Of a stretch of 64,000 nt of DNA, positions 1-9,738 are shown piece after piece. The translations under genes were made by a program, and so were the position numbers. The notes beneath the pieces are model-generated. The model was not told the origin of the DNA. It did not search any database and saw only the letters and a list, made by a program, of their open reading frames with translations. This DNA comes from Achromobacter sp. MYb9. GTDB lineage: Bacteria > Pseudomonadota > Gammaproteobacteria > Burkholderiales > Burkholderiaceae_B. Where the stretch lies: the NCBI RefSeq assembly GCF_002975275.1, contig NZ_PCOQ01000006.1, positions 1 through 64,000 of the forward strand, given 5' to 3'. The number at the start of each line of letters is the position of its first letter. Positions within the stretch are counted from its first letter, which is position 1.

Positions 1-76
1 CCGCCGCCCGCCGCGTGCGCGTCGCACTGCGCCCCCTGAGCCCGTTCCCCTCCGACCTTCAACGACAGAGAAGCCA

Positions 77-2284
77 ATGACGTTCGACGCCTCCAAAAGA
101 AAATTCTTCAAGACCACGCTGGGAACCACCGCTGCCGTAAGCGCCTTGTCGATGTTCCCGCCCAGCATCCGCCGCGCGCTGGCCATTGAAGCCAGCAGCC
201 CGACGGGCACCATCCAGGACGTCAAGCACGTCGTGATGCTGATGCTGGAAAACCGTTCTTTCGACGGCTACTTCGGCACCTTCCCCGGCGTGCGCGGCTT
301 CGGCGACCGGTTCCCCATTCCGCTGGTCAACGGCAAGTCGGTATTCCACCAAACGCGCAGCGACGGCACCGAAGAGCTGCCCTATCACCTGGACACGACG
401 CTGGGCAACGCACAGCGTGCCGGCAGCACGCCGCACTCCTGGCCCGATTGCCAGGCGGCCTGGGACCATGGCCGCATGAACAAGTGGGCAAGCGTCAAGC
501 AGCCGCTGTCCATGGGCTACTACGAGACCGCCGAAGTCCCTTTTCACCGCGCGCTGGCCGACGCCTTCACGCTGTGCGACAACTATCACTGTGCGATGCA
601 CGCGGGCACCATCCCCAACCGGCTTTTCTTCTGGACCGGCACCAACGGTCCGTCGGGCGACAACGTGTCGGTCGTGATGAACGAAATGAACGATGGCGCC
701 GATGTGGGCCCGTCCACCGAAGGCTGGACCTGGACGACCTACGCCGACCGCCTGCAGCAGGCGGGAGTGAGCTGGAAGGTCTACCAGAACATCCCGGACA
801 ACTTCGGCTGCAACGAGATGATGAGCTTCCGGCACTGGCGCGCCGAAATCGAAAAGATGCCGGCGGACCGGCAAGTGACCAACCAGGGCGGCCCGGCCTA
901 CAACCCCGCCATCGACGATCTCTACAGCCCGCTGGCCAAGGGCTTTGGCAACACCATGCCCGACGGCGGCTTTCTTCAAAGCCTGCGTGACGACGTGATG
1001 AACGGCACGCTGCCGGAAGTGTCGTGGATCATCCCGCCCGCCGCCTACAGCGAACACCCCGGCCCCTCCAGCCCCGCCAAGGGCGCGTGGTACATACAGG
1101 CCGCGCTGGACGCCCTGACGCAATCGCCCGAGGTCTGGAGCAAGACCGTATTTCTGGTGACCTACGACGAAAACGATGGCTTCTTCGACCACATGCCGAC
1201 GCCGTCCGCGCCATCGCGCAACGACGATGGCACGCTGGCGGGCAAGTCCACGCTGACGGACGCCGAGATGGCGTTCGAGTACTTCACCTACCCGCCTGCC
1301 ACGCCCAAGCAGTTGACCGCCGACGGCAAGCCCTACGGCCCCGGCATGCGCGTGCCGATGTGGGTGATTTCGCCGTGGAGCCGCGGCGGCTGGGTCAATT
1401 CGCAGGTGTTCGACCACACATCCGCGCTGCGCTTCCTGGAACAACGGTTCGGCGTCGTCGAACCCAACATCAGCGCGTTCCGGCGCGCGGTCTGCGGTGA
1501 CCTCACCTCGACGCTGAATTTCGTATCGCCCAACAGTGCCGCCCTGCCGACGTTGTCGGGCCGCACGACCAAGACGGACGCCGACGGCCTGACCACCTGG
1601 CAGGAATCGCAGCCTGCCATCGCAATCCCCACGCAACAGACGCTGGCCAAGCAGGCGCCCGGCACCCGACCCTCGCGCGCGCTGCCCTACGAGCTGCACA
1701 CGAGCGCCCGCGAAGAGCCGCGCGAGAACCGCGTCAGGCTGCTATTCGCCAACGCCAGCAACGGTCAGGCGGCCGCCGTCTTCCACGTGTACGACAAGCT
1801 GCATCTGGACCGCATCCCGCGCCGCTATGTGGTCGAGGCGGGCAAGTCGCTGGACGACGCCTGGGATGTGTCCGCCGACAGCGGCAAGTACGACTTGTGG
1901 GTGTTGGGGCCGAACGGCTATCACCGCGCCTTCGCGGGCGACTTGATGCAGACCGGCGGCGCGCAACCCGAGATCCAGGTGTGCTACGTGCCTTGCGACG
2001 ACCCGCAGGTGCAAGTCAAGCTGCACAACAACGGCAACCAGGCTTGCACATTCACCGTCAGCGCCAAGGCATACCGCAGCGACGGCCCCTGGACCGCCAC
2101 CGTGCAAGCCGGCCAGACCGGTGAACTGAGCTGGCCGGTAAGCGACAGCGGGCAGTGGTACGACTTTGCGGTGGCATGCGAAGGCTATGCCGCGTTCCAA
2201 CGCCGCTTTGCCGGCCGCATGGAAACGGGCAAGGACGGGGTCAGCGATCCGGCGATGGGCCAGGTGCCTGACGCGACGGCCTGA
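77..2284 (+). CDS. plcN: Phosphocholine-specific phospholipase C (PlcH/PlcN family), exported
   Basis: Predicted secreted phospholipase C that cleaves phosphatidylcholine-type lipids to diacylglycerol and phosphocholine; it belongs to the phosphoesterase family that also holds AcpA. The 735-residue length fits bacterial PlcH/PlcN enzymes. Residues 1-36 look like a Tat-type export signal, but the twin-arginine pair reads Lys-Arg (SKRKFFK). The catalytic domain opens with LMLENRSFDGYFG (about residues 54-66; Glu-Asn is the usual metal and nucleophile region) and contains YDENDGFFDH near residue 366. Two C-terminal beta-rich repeats (about 530-620 and 630-720) match the DUF756 tandem of this family. 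A GAGAAG ribosome site precedes the ATG. It converges on ftsY and is probably monocistronic. The family call is firm; PlcN versus PlcH specificity is not resolved. Confidence 0.88.
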   Translation: MTFDASKRKFFKTTLGTTAAVSALSMFPPSIRRALAIEASSPTGTIQDVKHVVMLMLENRSFDGYFGTFPGVRGFGDRFPIPLVNGKSVFHQTRSDGTEELPYHLDTTLGNAQRAGSTPHSWPDCQAAWDHGRMNKWASVKQPLSMGYYETAEVPFHRALADAFTLCDNYHCAMHAGTIPNRLFFWTGTNGPSGDNVSVVMNEMNDGADVGPSTEGWTWTTYADRLQQAGVSWKVYQNIPDNFGCNEMMSFRHWRAEIEKMPADRQVTNQGGPAYNPAIDDLYSPLAKGFGNTMPDGGFLQSLRDDVMNGTLPEVSWIIPPAAYSEHPGPSSPAKGAWYIQAALDALTQSPEVWSKTVFLVTYDENDGFFDHMPTPSAPSRNDDGTLAGKSTLTDAEMAFEYFTYPPATPKQLTADGKPYGPGMRVPMWVISPWSRGGWVNSQVFDHTSALRFLEQRFGVVEPNISAFRRAVCGDLTSTLNFVSPNSAALPTLSGRTTKTDADGLTTWQESQPAIAIPTQQTLAKQAPGTRPSRALPYELHTSAREEPRENRVRLLFANASNGQAAAVFHVYDKLHLDRIPRRYVVEAGKSLDDAWDVSADSGKYDLWVLGPNGYHRAFAGDLMQTGGAQPEIQVCYVPCDDPQVQVKLHNNGNQACTFTVSAKAYRSDGPWTATVQAGQTGELSWPVSDSGQWYDFAVACEGYAAFQRRFAGRMETGKDGVSDPAMGQVPDATA

Positions 2285-2337
2285 CGGTAGCGGCGCGGCT
2301 CACTTCGCGGATTTCCGCGGATATTGCGCGCAAATGG

Positions 2338-2369
2338 CAACGGGGCGGCGCTTGCGCACCGCCCCGTTG
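2338..2369. terminator. Bidirectional terminator hairpin between plc and ftsY
   Basis: CAACGGGGCGG pairs perfectly with CCGCCCCGTTG around a short inner CGC-TT-GCG stem. It lies between two convergent genes. There is no long U-tract, so efficiency is uncertain. Confidence 0.6.
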
Positions 2370-2388
2370 TGTCGGACCTGCTGGCGGA

Positions 2389-3720
2389 TCAGTCCGCCAG
2401 CAAGGCCGCGGCGAATTCGTCCGCCACGAAAGGCTGCAGGTCTTCGAGGCTTTCGCCCACGCCGATCCAGTAGACCGGGATCGGACGCACCCCCTGGCTG
2501 CCTGCGGCAACGGCCGCCAGCGTGCCGCCCTTGGCCGTGCCGTCCAGCTTGGTCACGACCAGGCCTGTCAGCGTGATGGCCGCGTCGAACGCGCGGATCT
2601 GCGCCAGCGCGTTCTGCCCGGTGTTGCCGTCCACCACCAGCAGCACTTCGTGCGGCGCGGTGGCGTCGGCCTTGCCGATGACGCGGCGGATCTTCTTCAG
2701 TTCTTCCATCAGGTGCAACTGCGTCGGCAAGCGCCCCGCGGTGTCCACCATGACCACGCCCATGCCGCGTGCGCGGCCGGCGTTGACCGAGTCGAACGCC
2801 ACGGCGGCAGGGTCGCCCCCATCCTGCGCAATGACGCTGACGTTATTGCGGCTGCCCCATTCCACCAGTTGTTCGCGCGCGGCGGCGCGGAAGGTGTCGC
2901 CTGCAGCCAGCAGGACGCTGGCGCCCTGGCGTTGGAACGTGTGGGCGAGTTTGCCGATGGAAGTCGTCTTGCCCGCGCCGTTCACGCCGGCGATCATCAC
3001 CACCAGCGGTTTGGTGCGGGTCAGGTCGAACGCGCGCTCCAGCGGACGCAGGTGGTCGGCCAGCAATTGGCGCAGGGCCGTCTTCACCTTGGCCGGGTCT
3101 TCGATGCGTTCCTTCTTGACGCGCGCGCGCAGCGCGGTCAGCAGCTTCTCGGTGGCCTCCAGGCCCGCATCGGCCATAATGAGCGCCGATTCGAGTTCCT
3201 CGAACAGGTTTTCGTCGACCTTGACGCCGATGAAGATGCCGCCAATGCTCTGGCCGGTCCGCGACAGGCCCTGCTTCAACCGAGAGAGCCACGACGCTTT
3301 TTTGGGCGCTTCGGCGGGCACCGGTTCGACGGCCGGAGCGGGTTCTGGAACAGGTTCCGAAGCAGGAGCAGGTGCAGGTGCAGGCGCGGTGACCGCGACG
3401 GGCACGGCAGGCGCTGGCGCTGAAGTCGGAGCCGGCGCATCGGCGCGTGCGATCGGCGCTACAGTCGGAGCAGCCGGTGCTGTCTGCACGGTCGGTGCGA
3501 CAGGCACAGGCGCGGGCTCCTGATCGGGCACCGACGCAGGCGTCGGCGCGGCAACCACAGGATTCGGAGCGGGTGCGGCCGGCGTGGCGGCCGGCGGAAT
3601 CTCCGGCGCGGCGGCGGGCTTCGCAGGCGCGACGGCGGCGTCTACGACCTCAGGCGGCGGCGCGGGCTGAGCCGGCGCGGCGGGCGGTGGGGATTTTTTC
3701 TTGAAGAAGCGGCTAAACAT
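2389..3720 (-). CDS. ftsY: Signal recognition particle receptor FtsY
   Basis: SRP receptor GTPase that docks ribosome-SRP complexes at the inner membrane for co-translational insertion. The protein is 443 aa from the ATG giving MFSRFFKKKS. Residues 11-140 form an Ala/Pro/Val-rich linker instead of the acidic A domain of E. coli. Then come the NG domains: P-loop GVNGAGKTT (245-253), DTFRAAAREQL (275-285), DTAGR (326-330), TKLDG (390-394) and the C-terminal GVGESLEDLQPF. The reading frame is open 114 bases further upstream, but the basic amphipathic MFSRFFKKK start is typical and the extension would run into rsmD. The start codon overlaps that of the divergent rsmD by two bases. Confidence 0.95.
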   Translation of the reverse strand: MFSRFFKKKSPPPAAPAQPAPPPEVVDAAVAPAKPAAAPEIPPAATPAAPAPNPVVAAPTPASVPDQEPAPVPVAPTVQTAPAAPTVAPIARADAPAPTSAPAPAVPVAVTAPAPAPAPASEPVPEPAPAVEPVPAEAPKKASWLSRLKQGLSRTGQSIGGIFIGVKVDENLFEELESALIMADAGLEATEKLLTALRARVKKERIEDPAKVKTALRQLLADHLRPLERAFDLTRTKPLVVMIAGVNGAGKTTSIGKLAHTFQRQGASVLLAAGDTFRAAAREQLVEWGSRNNVSVIAQDGGDPAAVAFDSVNAGRARGMGVVMVDTAGRLPTQLHLMEELKKIRRVIGKADATAPHEVLLVVDGNTGQNALAQIRAFDAAITLTGLVVTKLDGTAKGGTLAAVAAGSQGVRPIPVYWIGVGESLEDLQPFVADEFAAALLAD

Positions 3721-4285
3721 GGGTAACAAGTATATTCGTATCGTCGGTGGCCAATACAGGCGCACCCCCATCGCCGTGCCCGACGTGGAGACGCTGCGCC
3801 CCACGCCCGACCGGGTGCGCGAGACACTGTTCAACTGGCTGAATCACCTGTGGGCCGGCGAATTCGCCGACAAACAGGTGCTGGATCTGTTCGCCGGCAG
3901 CGGCGCCCTGGGGTTCGAGGCAGCCTCGCGCGGCGTGGCGCATGTGCAGATGGTCGAGCGGGACAAAACCGCCGCGTCCGCGCTGCGGACACTGCGCGAC
4001 AAGCTCAAAGCCGACATGATACGCATCCATGTGGGCGACGCGATGCAGGTCGCCGAACGGATGGATGCGTCCCGATTTGACCTCATCCTGTTGGATCCGC
4101 CATTTGGACAGGGCTGGCTACCGCGACTCTGGCCCATCCTGCCGGGCATTTTGACCGAGCGTGGGCTAGTCTATGTCGAGGCGGAAACCGCCATCGAAGC
4201 GCCCGAAGGATTCCAGATCTTGCGGCAGGACAAGGCAGGTGCGGTCCACTACCATTTGCTCGAATTTGCTGCATTGCGGAAATAG
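3719..4285 (+). CDS. rsmD: 16S rRNA (guanine(966)-N(2))-methyltransferase RsmD
   Basis: SAM-dependent methyltransferase that makes m2G966 in 16S rRNA on assembled 30S particles. The SAM-binding motif I is VLDLFAGSGALGFEAASRG and the catalytic N-methyltransferase motif is LLDPPFG. The 188-residue length is normal. I start at the ATG giving MGNKYIRIVGG; an in-frame TTG at 3701 (MKKRLNMGNK) is an alternative that would enlarge the overlap with ftsY. It is followed by coaD, the order common in betaproteobacteria. Confidence 0.93.
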   Translation: MGNKYIRIVGGQYRRTPIAVPDVETLRPTPDRVRETLFNWLNHLWAGEFADKQVLDLFAGSGALGFEAASRGVAHVQMVERDKTAASALRTLRDKLKADMIRIHVGDAMQVAERMDASRFDLILLDPPFGQGWLPRLWPILPGILTERGLVYVEAETAIEAPEGFQILRQDKAGAVHYHLLEFAALRK

Positions 4286-4309
4286 ATCAATAATCCGAGC
4301 TTCGGAGGA

Positions 4310-4321
4310 TGGTGTACACCA
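4310..4321. repeat. 12-bp perfect palindrome upstream of coaD
   Basis: TGGTGTACACCA lies in the 58-bp gap between rsmD and coaD. It may be an operator or chance; no matching regulator is visible nearby. Confidence 0.3.
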
Positions 4322-4343
4322 CTAATAACGGTACGGAGCTCGC

Positions 4344-4847
4344 ATGATCATCGCTGTATATCCCGGCACTTTCGACCCGCTGACCCGGGGCCACGAAGAC
4401 CTGGTCCGCCGCGCGGCCACGCTTTTCGACAAAGTCGTGGTGGGCATCGCGCTTAGCCGCAACAAAAAGCCTTTCTTCAGCATCGACGAACGCGTGGAAA
4501 TTGCCCGTGAAGTCCTGGGCCACTACCCCAACGTGGAAGTGCAGAGCTTCGGCGGCTTGCTGAAAGACTTCGTCCGCGACCAGGGCGGCCGTGTCATCGT
4601 CCGCGGCCTGCGCGCCGTGTCCGACTTCGAATACGAATTCCAGATGGCCGGCATGAATCGCCATCTGCTGCCCGACGTGGAAACGCTGTTCATGACCCCG
4701 TCGGACCAGTACCAGTTCATCTCGGGCACGATCGTGCGCGAAATCGCCCAGTTGGGCGGCGACGTCAGCAAGTTCGTGTTCCCGTCCGTCGAACGCTGGC
4801 TGCAGGAAAAAGCCAAAGAGCGCCGCGAACAGTCCTGGCCGGGCTGA
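4344..4847 (+). CDS. coaD: Phosphopantetheine adenylyltransferase
   Basis: Transfers AMP from ATP to 4'-phosphopantetheine to give dephospho-CoA, the penultimate step of coenzyme A synthesis. The 167-aa protein has the nucleotidyltransferase signature [15 protein letters not shown] at the N-terminus (T/HxGH-type motif) and [10 protein letters not shown] near residue 130, both family hallmarks. Length is standard. The ATG is preceded by a CGGAG site. It lies 58 bp after rsmD and is followed by a hairpin that probably separates it from the ferredoxin gene. Confidence 0.95.
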   Translation: MIIAVYPGTFDPLTRGHEDLVRRAATLFDKVVVGIALSRNKKPFFSIDERVEIAREVLGHYPNVEVQSFGGLLKDFVRDQGGRVIVRGLRAVSDFEYEFQMAGMNRHLLPDVETLFMTPSDQYQFISGTIVREIAQLGGDVSKFVFPSVERWLQEKAKERREQSWPG

Positions 4848-4870
4848 TCCGCCACGCGCCGCACCATCCC

Positions 4871-4896
4871 AGAAGGGCGCGATTTCGCGCCCTTCT
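4871..4896 (+). terminator. Terminator hairpin after coaD
   Basis: Twelve-bp perfect stem AGAAGGGCGCGA / TCGCGCCCTTCT with a two-base loop, followed by TGCGCTTTCC. It sits 24 bp after the coaD stop. The U-tract is weak. Confidence 0.65.
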
Positions 4897-4926
4897 TGCG
4901 CTTTCCGGCCCGGCAGTACAATGTGA

Positions 4927-6437
<1,511 letters not shown>

Positions 6438-6468
6438 TCCGCCGGATGGCTCCGGCGGGTGATCTGGC

Positions 6469-6855
6469 TCAAGCGGGCCAGGCGGCCACGGGCGTGTCCG
6501 GGTGCACCTTCATGATGCGGCAGGGCACCTGCACGAAGTTCGAGATCCAGGCCGCGGCCAGCTCCCCTTCGTCGATCACGTCGATGGTCTGCTCACCCAC
6601 CTTCATGCTGTAGCGCACGCTGTCGTCGTCTTCGATGACGTCCAGCGGAATATCCATGCGCAGCATGCCCGGCGCCTTCAGCACCAGATAACCCAGGCGC
6701 AGCTCAACCGACACGTCGGCAAGCCGGGGGCACAATTCGCGGTTCAACCACTGACCGGAATCGTTAGCAATCAGCCATTGCCGGTGATACGCGGCCGCGG
6801 CCGACTGCGACGTGACGCCGCATTCCGCGATGGGCTGGAAATTTTCGGTGCTCAT
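6469..6855 (-). CDS. Stand-alone MOSC N-terminal beta-barrel domain protein
   Basis: This 128-aa protein resembles only the N-terminal beta-barrel domain (MOSC_N) of MOSC/mARC-type molybdenum-cofactor proteins: an RQWLIANDSGQWLNRELCPRL-like segment in the middle, an APG-M-L strand, and a closing AAAWISNFVQVPCRIMKV. The following MOSC domain, which holds the cofactor-binding cysteine, is absent; the frame ends naturally and only 31 bp separate it from the next gene. The start ATG overlaps the asmA stop (ATGA), so it is translated with asmA. Molecular function is unknown; without the MOSC domain, sulfur or Moco transfer is unlikely. Confidence 0.75.
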   Translation of the reverse strand: MSTENFQPIAECGVTSQSAAAAYHRQWLIANDSGQWLNRELCPRLADVSVELRLGYLVLKAPGMLRMDIPLDVIEDDDSVRYSMKVGEQTIDVIDEGELAAAWISNFVQVPCRIMKVHPDTPVAAWPA

Positions 6856-9341
6856 TTGCCCAGCAATCCCTTCAAGGCCTTATCCAGCGGCGCGCCATTC
6901 TTGCCCTTGCCCGTGACGGCTTCCCGCAGCTTGTTTTCCAGGCTGCGTTTGAGGATGTTGCCGATGGCGTCCTTCCACAGCACGGTATAGGTCGGCTTGT
7001 CGAAATGGCCCTTCACGTGCACCGGGATCGTCACATCTTTCAGATCAATCAGTTCCTTGCCCTCGGGATCGGCAGCCGGATTGACGACGCGCGCGCGCGC
7101 CACCAGGTCCAGCTCGCTCTTCACGAAGTCGATGGTGGCCGGTTCGCCCTGCGTGACGCGCAGCAGCGGCGACACGACGTTCAAGCGCTTCACGGCGGCC
7201 ACGCCCTTGGTGAAGGCCAGATCGGCGTCCATCTCCGAGAATTCGGTCTGCTTGCTGGTGTCGGCGGCCACGGTCTCGTCTTGCGACTCGGGCTTGAACG
7301 CCGCCTTCAACTCGCGCAGCGTCTGCGTCAGGTTGATACCCTTGACCGCGCCATCGCGCAGGCGCACCTGCACGGTGCCGCCCAGGCCGCTCTTCATTGC
7401 ATAGACATTGGCGCCGCCCGTCTTCAGGTCCAGCGCCAGGCTGCCCGTGCCGCTCAGCACGTTCCGGTTCGCCAGGTCCATCAGCAACGGTTCGATGGCA
7501 ATACCCGCCAACGACATCTTGGTGGCCAACTGGTTGCCCTGCGCGGCGTCCACGGACAACGCACCGGCCAGCTTGCCACCGTACAGGCCTGCGGTGAGGC
7601 TGGAGATGTCGAGTTTGCCCTTGTCCAGTTTGACCACCGCGGCAACTTCGTCGGCCTTCAGGCCGCGCACGACCAGCTTGCCGACCTTCAAGGTGCCGTT
7701 GACGCTGGGGCCCACCAGCGCGGACAGATCGATCGAATCGTCCACGGGCGCGGCGGGTGCCGCAGGCTTGGACTCGTCTTTCTTGCCTTCGGCGGGCGGC
7801 TTGGCCGGCGCTGCCGCGACGGGCGGCACCAGCTTGTCCAGGTCCAGCGTATCCACCGCCAGGGCGAACTTCACCATCGGCGTATCGGAAAGCTTGGTGA
7901 TGTCGGCGCTAAGGTCGAACTTGCCGCCTTCCAGCACGGCGTTGATCTTGCTGCTGGCCTGGTCTTTCAGCAGGTCCACGGTCAGGCTGCCGATCACGGG
8001 AATCTGCAAGCTGCCCTTGGGCAACCCCGGGTCGGTAATGTTGACGTCGCCACGCAAGCCGGACAGGCCGCCACTGCGTTGCAGCAGGTTCAACGTCAGG
8101 GGCGAAGCAAAGTTCAGCTTCACCACGCGTTCGCCGTTCTTGGAGGTGCTGTCGACCTTGGCTTCCTTGATGTCCAGCTCGCCAGCGTTGCCGCTGATGC
8201 CGTTCAGGCCGAAGCTGGCGTCCAGGCCACTGAGGCGCACACGGCCGGTCAGCGCTTCGCCGGTGGCCGACGCGGGCGAGATATTCAGCGCAGGCGCGTC
8301 CACCGCCAGTTCAAACGGGCCGTCCGGGGAAGAGCCCTTGGCGCGCACCGCCAGCTTTTCGATCTGCAGCTGGCTCTTGTGCGGATCAATCGCCAGTTTG
8401 GGCATGGCCACGCTGGCTTCCACATTGGTGGCGCGCGCGGCGGGATCGGTGATGTCGCCTTGGAAAACCACTTCCAGGCCCGCCACGTCCAATGCCGACT
8501 TCTGGCCATTGAAGGCCAGGTTGCCGCGCATGGCCAGGCTCTTGGCCTCGGCGCCGGGCAGCTTGCCGTCCATGCGCAGATCCAGCTTCTGAGCCGCGTA
8601 GCGCTTGGCCGACGGGTCAAGCGTCAGCAAGGCCTGGCCGGTCAGGTTGGCGTCGACACGCGGGTTGCCGCCTTCGACGCGCGCCGTCAGGCGCACATCG
8701 AACGGCTGGTTGAACGTGACGCGGCCGGTGTTGGCGTTGATCTTCGTCACGGCCACGGCCATGCCCGAGATCGCGTCCTGCAACTGCACTTCGCCATCCT
8801 TCAGGTCCAGCCCGGCGATGTCGATCTGCATGTTGTTGCGGGTCTGCGGCAACGTGCCGCTGGTGATGGCCTGGGCCGCGGTCTGGGCCGCCCCCACCAA
8901 CGCTTCGGCGGGATTGGCCGGCGCGGTCATGATCACGGGCGTGCCGCCGACGAGGTTGCTGAAATTGAACTGGCCGTCCTTGTCCCGCACCACGCGCGCC
9001 TTGAAGCCGCTGATGGCCACATGGTCCACCACGAAGCTGTTCGACAGCAGCGGCCATACCGCGACCGCCAATCGAGTGCTTTCGATGGAAGCGAAGGTGT
9101 CGGAGCTATTGGGCTCGGACAGCGAGACGCCCTGCACCGACAGGCCGATGCGCGGGAAGAGCGACAGCTCGATCTCGCCATCGATCGTGAGGGTGCGGTG
9201 ATAGCGTTCCTGCACAAGCTCTTCCAGCTTGTACTTGTACGCGTTGGGATCGAATGTCAGCAAGAAGATGGCCAGGCCAACGACGGCCACGACAACCAAC
9301 ACCACCAGGCCTATCAAAATGCGCTTGAACCACGTTTTCAT
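6852..9341 (-). CDS. asmA: AsmA-family envelope protein
   Basis: Large 829-aa protein with one N-terminal membrane anchor (residues about 7-30, RILIGLVVLVVVAVVGL) and a long periplasmic portion. FDPNAYKYKLEELVQERYHRTLTIDGEIELSLFP is conserved in parts at the N-terminus, and the C-terminal AsmA domain contains GLGGTVQVRLRDGAVKGIN. AsmA-like (AsmA/TamB/YhdP) proteins are thought to form bridge-like lipid conduits between the membranes. An Ala/Pro/Lys-rich insert near residues 515-540 is low complexity. The ATG at 9341 is chosen because it begins MKTWFKR just before the anchor; the open frame upstream is non-homologous. It is coupled to the downstream MOSC_N gene by ATGA. Confidence 0.88.
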   Translation of the reverse strand: MKTWFKRILIGLVVLVVVAVVGLAIFLLTFDPNAYKYKLEELVQERYHRTLTIDGEIELSLFPRIGLSVQGVSLSEPNSSDTFASIESTRLAVAVWPLLSNSFVVDHVAISGFKARVVRDKDGQFNFSNLVGGTPVIMTAPANPAEALVGAAQTAAQAITSGTLPQTRNNMQIDIAGLDLKDGEVQLQDAISGMAVAVTKINANTGRVTFNQPFDVRLTARVEGGNPRVDANLTGQALLTLDPSAKRYAAQKLDLRMDGKLPGAEAKSLAMRGNLAFNGQKSALDVAGLEVVFQGDITDPAARATNVEASVAMPKLAIDPHKSQLQIEKLAVRAKGSSPDGPFELAVDAPALNISPASATGEALTGRVRLSGLDASFGLNGISGNAGELDIKEAKVDSTSKNGERVVKLNFASPLTLNLLQRSGGLSGLRGDVNITDPGLPKGSLQIPVIGSLTVDLLKDQASSKINAVLEGGKFDLSADITKLSDTPMVKFALAVDTLDLDKLVPPVAAAPAKPPAEGKKDESKPAAPAAPVDDSIDLSALVGPSVNGTLKVGKLVVRGLKADEVAAVVKLDKGKLDISSLTAGLYGGKLAGALSVDAAQGNQLATKMSLAGIAIEPLLMDLANRNVLSGTGSLALDLKTGGANVYAMKSGLGGTVQVRLRDGAVKGINLTQTLRELKAAFKPESQDETVAADTSKQTEFSEMDADLAFTKGVAAVKRLNVVSPLLRVTQGEPATIDFVKSELDLVARARVVNPAADPEGKELIDLKDVTIPVHVKGHFDKPTYTVLWKDAIGNILKRSLENKLREAVTGKGKNGAPLDKALKGLLGK

Positions 9342-9676
9342 TGCCGCCCCGTCGGTACCTCGACTGGAAATCCTTGAATGCCGTCCACCGCGCCATGGCG
9401 CGGGGATGGTGCTAATAGCGGTGGAAAACCACGCGCCAATTGGAGCTGTGTGCCTTTTAGGGCGAGTCCTCGCTTCTGCCGGAAGCCTGTGGCTGCGGCG
9501 CCAAAAGAGAGGGTCTACCAAGGAAGGCCTGCTGAAGACGCCGGCATGACCAGCGTGCAGATTCCGCTATCGTAACAAATCGGGCCGGCTTCGCGATGCC
9601 AACCCGGCCGCGATGCCAAAAACCCGGGCGAATCGGCTGCCTTGCCCACCTTTGGCAAGGCCTGGAAGCTGACGGC
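9342..9676. other. Non-coding gap between divergent asmA and MFS gene
   Basis: I see no convincing gene. A hairpin CCTTGCC / GGCAAGG (9640-9660) lies just upstream of the MFS promoter. The asmA promoter must be here on the minus strand, but no clear -35/-10 pair was identified. Short open frames on both strands lack ribosome sites. Confidence 0.5.
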
Positions 9677-9725
9677 TTTCTGTCTGGCGGATTGTAGGAC
9701 TAGAATGATTGATCTATCAATCATT
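9677..9725 (+). promoter_or_regulatory. MFS-marR promoter with palindromic MarR-type operator
   Basis: The palindrome AATGATTGAT-CT-ATCAATCATT (9704-9725) is perfect, with 10-bp arms. It overlaps a plausible -10 (TAGAAT, 9701-9706) that has a -35-like TTTCTG at 9677-9682, 18 bp away. MarR proteins bind such roughly 20-bp palindromes, and a marR gene is the second gene of this operon, so autorepression relieved by a drug or phenolic ligand is the likely logic. An in-frame TTG inside the operator is not used as start here. Confidence 0.75.
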
Positions 9726-9738
9726 GACCCATCCAACA

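Noticed and set aside
1..39. Open frame running in from the left edge and stopping at position 39
   Set aside because: Only 12 codons are visible; too short to tell a gene end from chance.
59..1699. 546-codon open frame antisense to the phospholipase C gene
   Set aside because: Arg/Gly/Val-rich translation without domain features; it mirrors the codon bias of the real gene, as expected at this GC content.
3360..3680. Repetitive GC-rich sequence that looks like a tandem repeat array
   Set aside because: It encodes the Ala/Pro/Val-rich linker of FtsY; the similarity between units is low-complexity coding bias, not an exact repeat.
7005..9377. 790-codon frame antisense to asmA
   Set aside because: His/Gln/Arg-rich low-information translation, no ribosome site; a shadow of the high-GC asmA gene.
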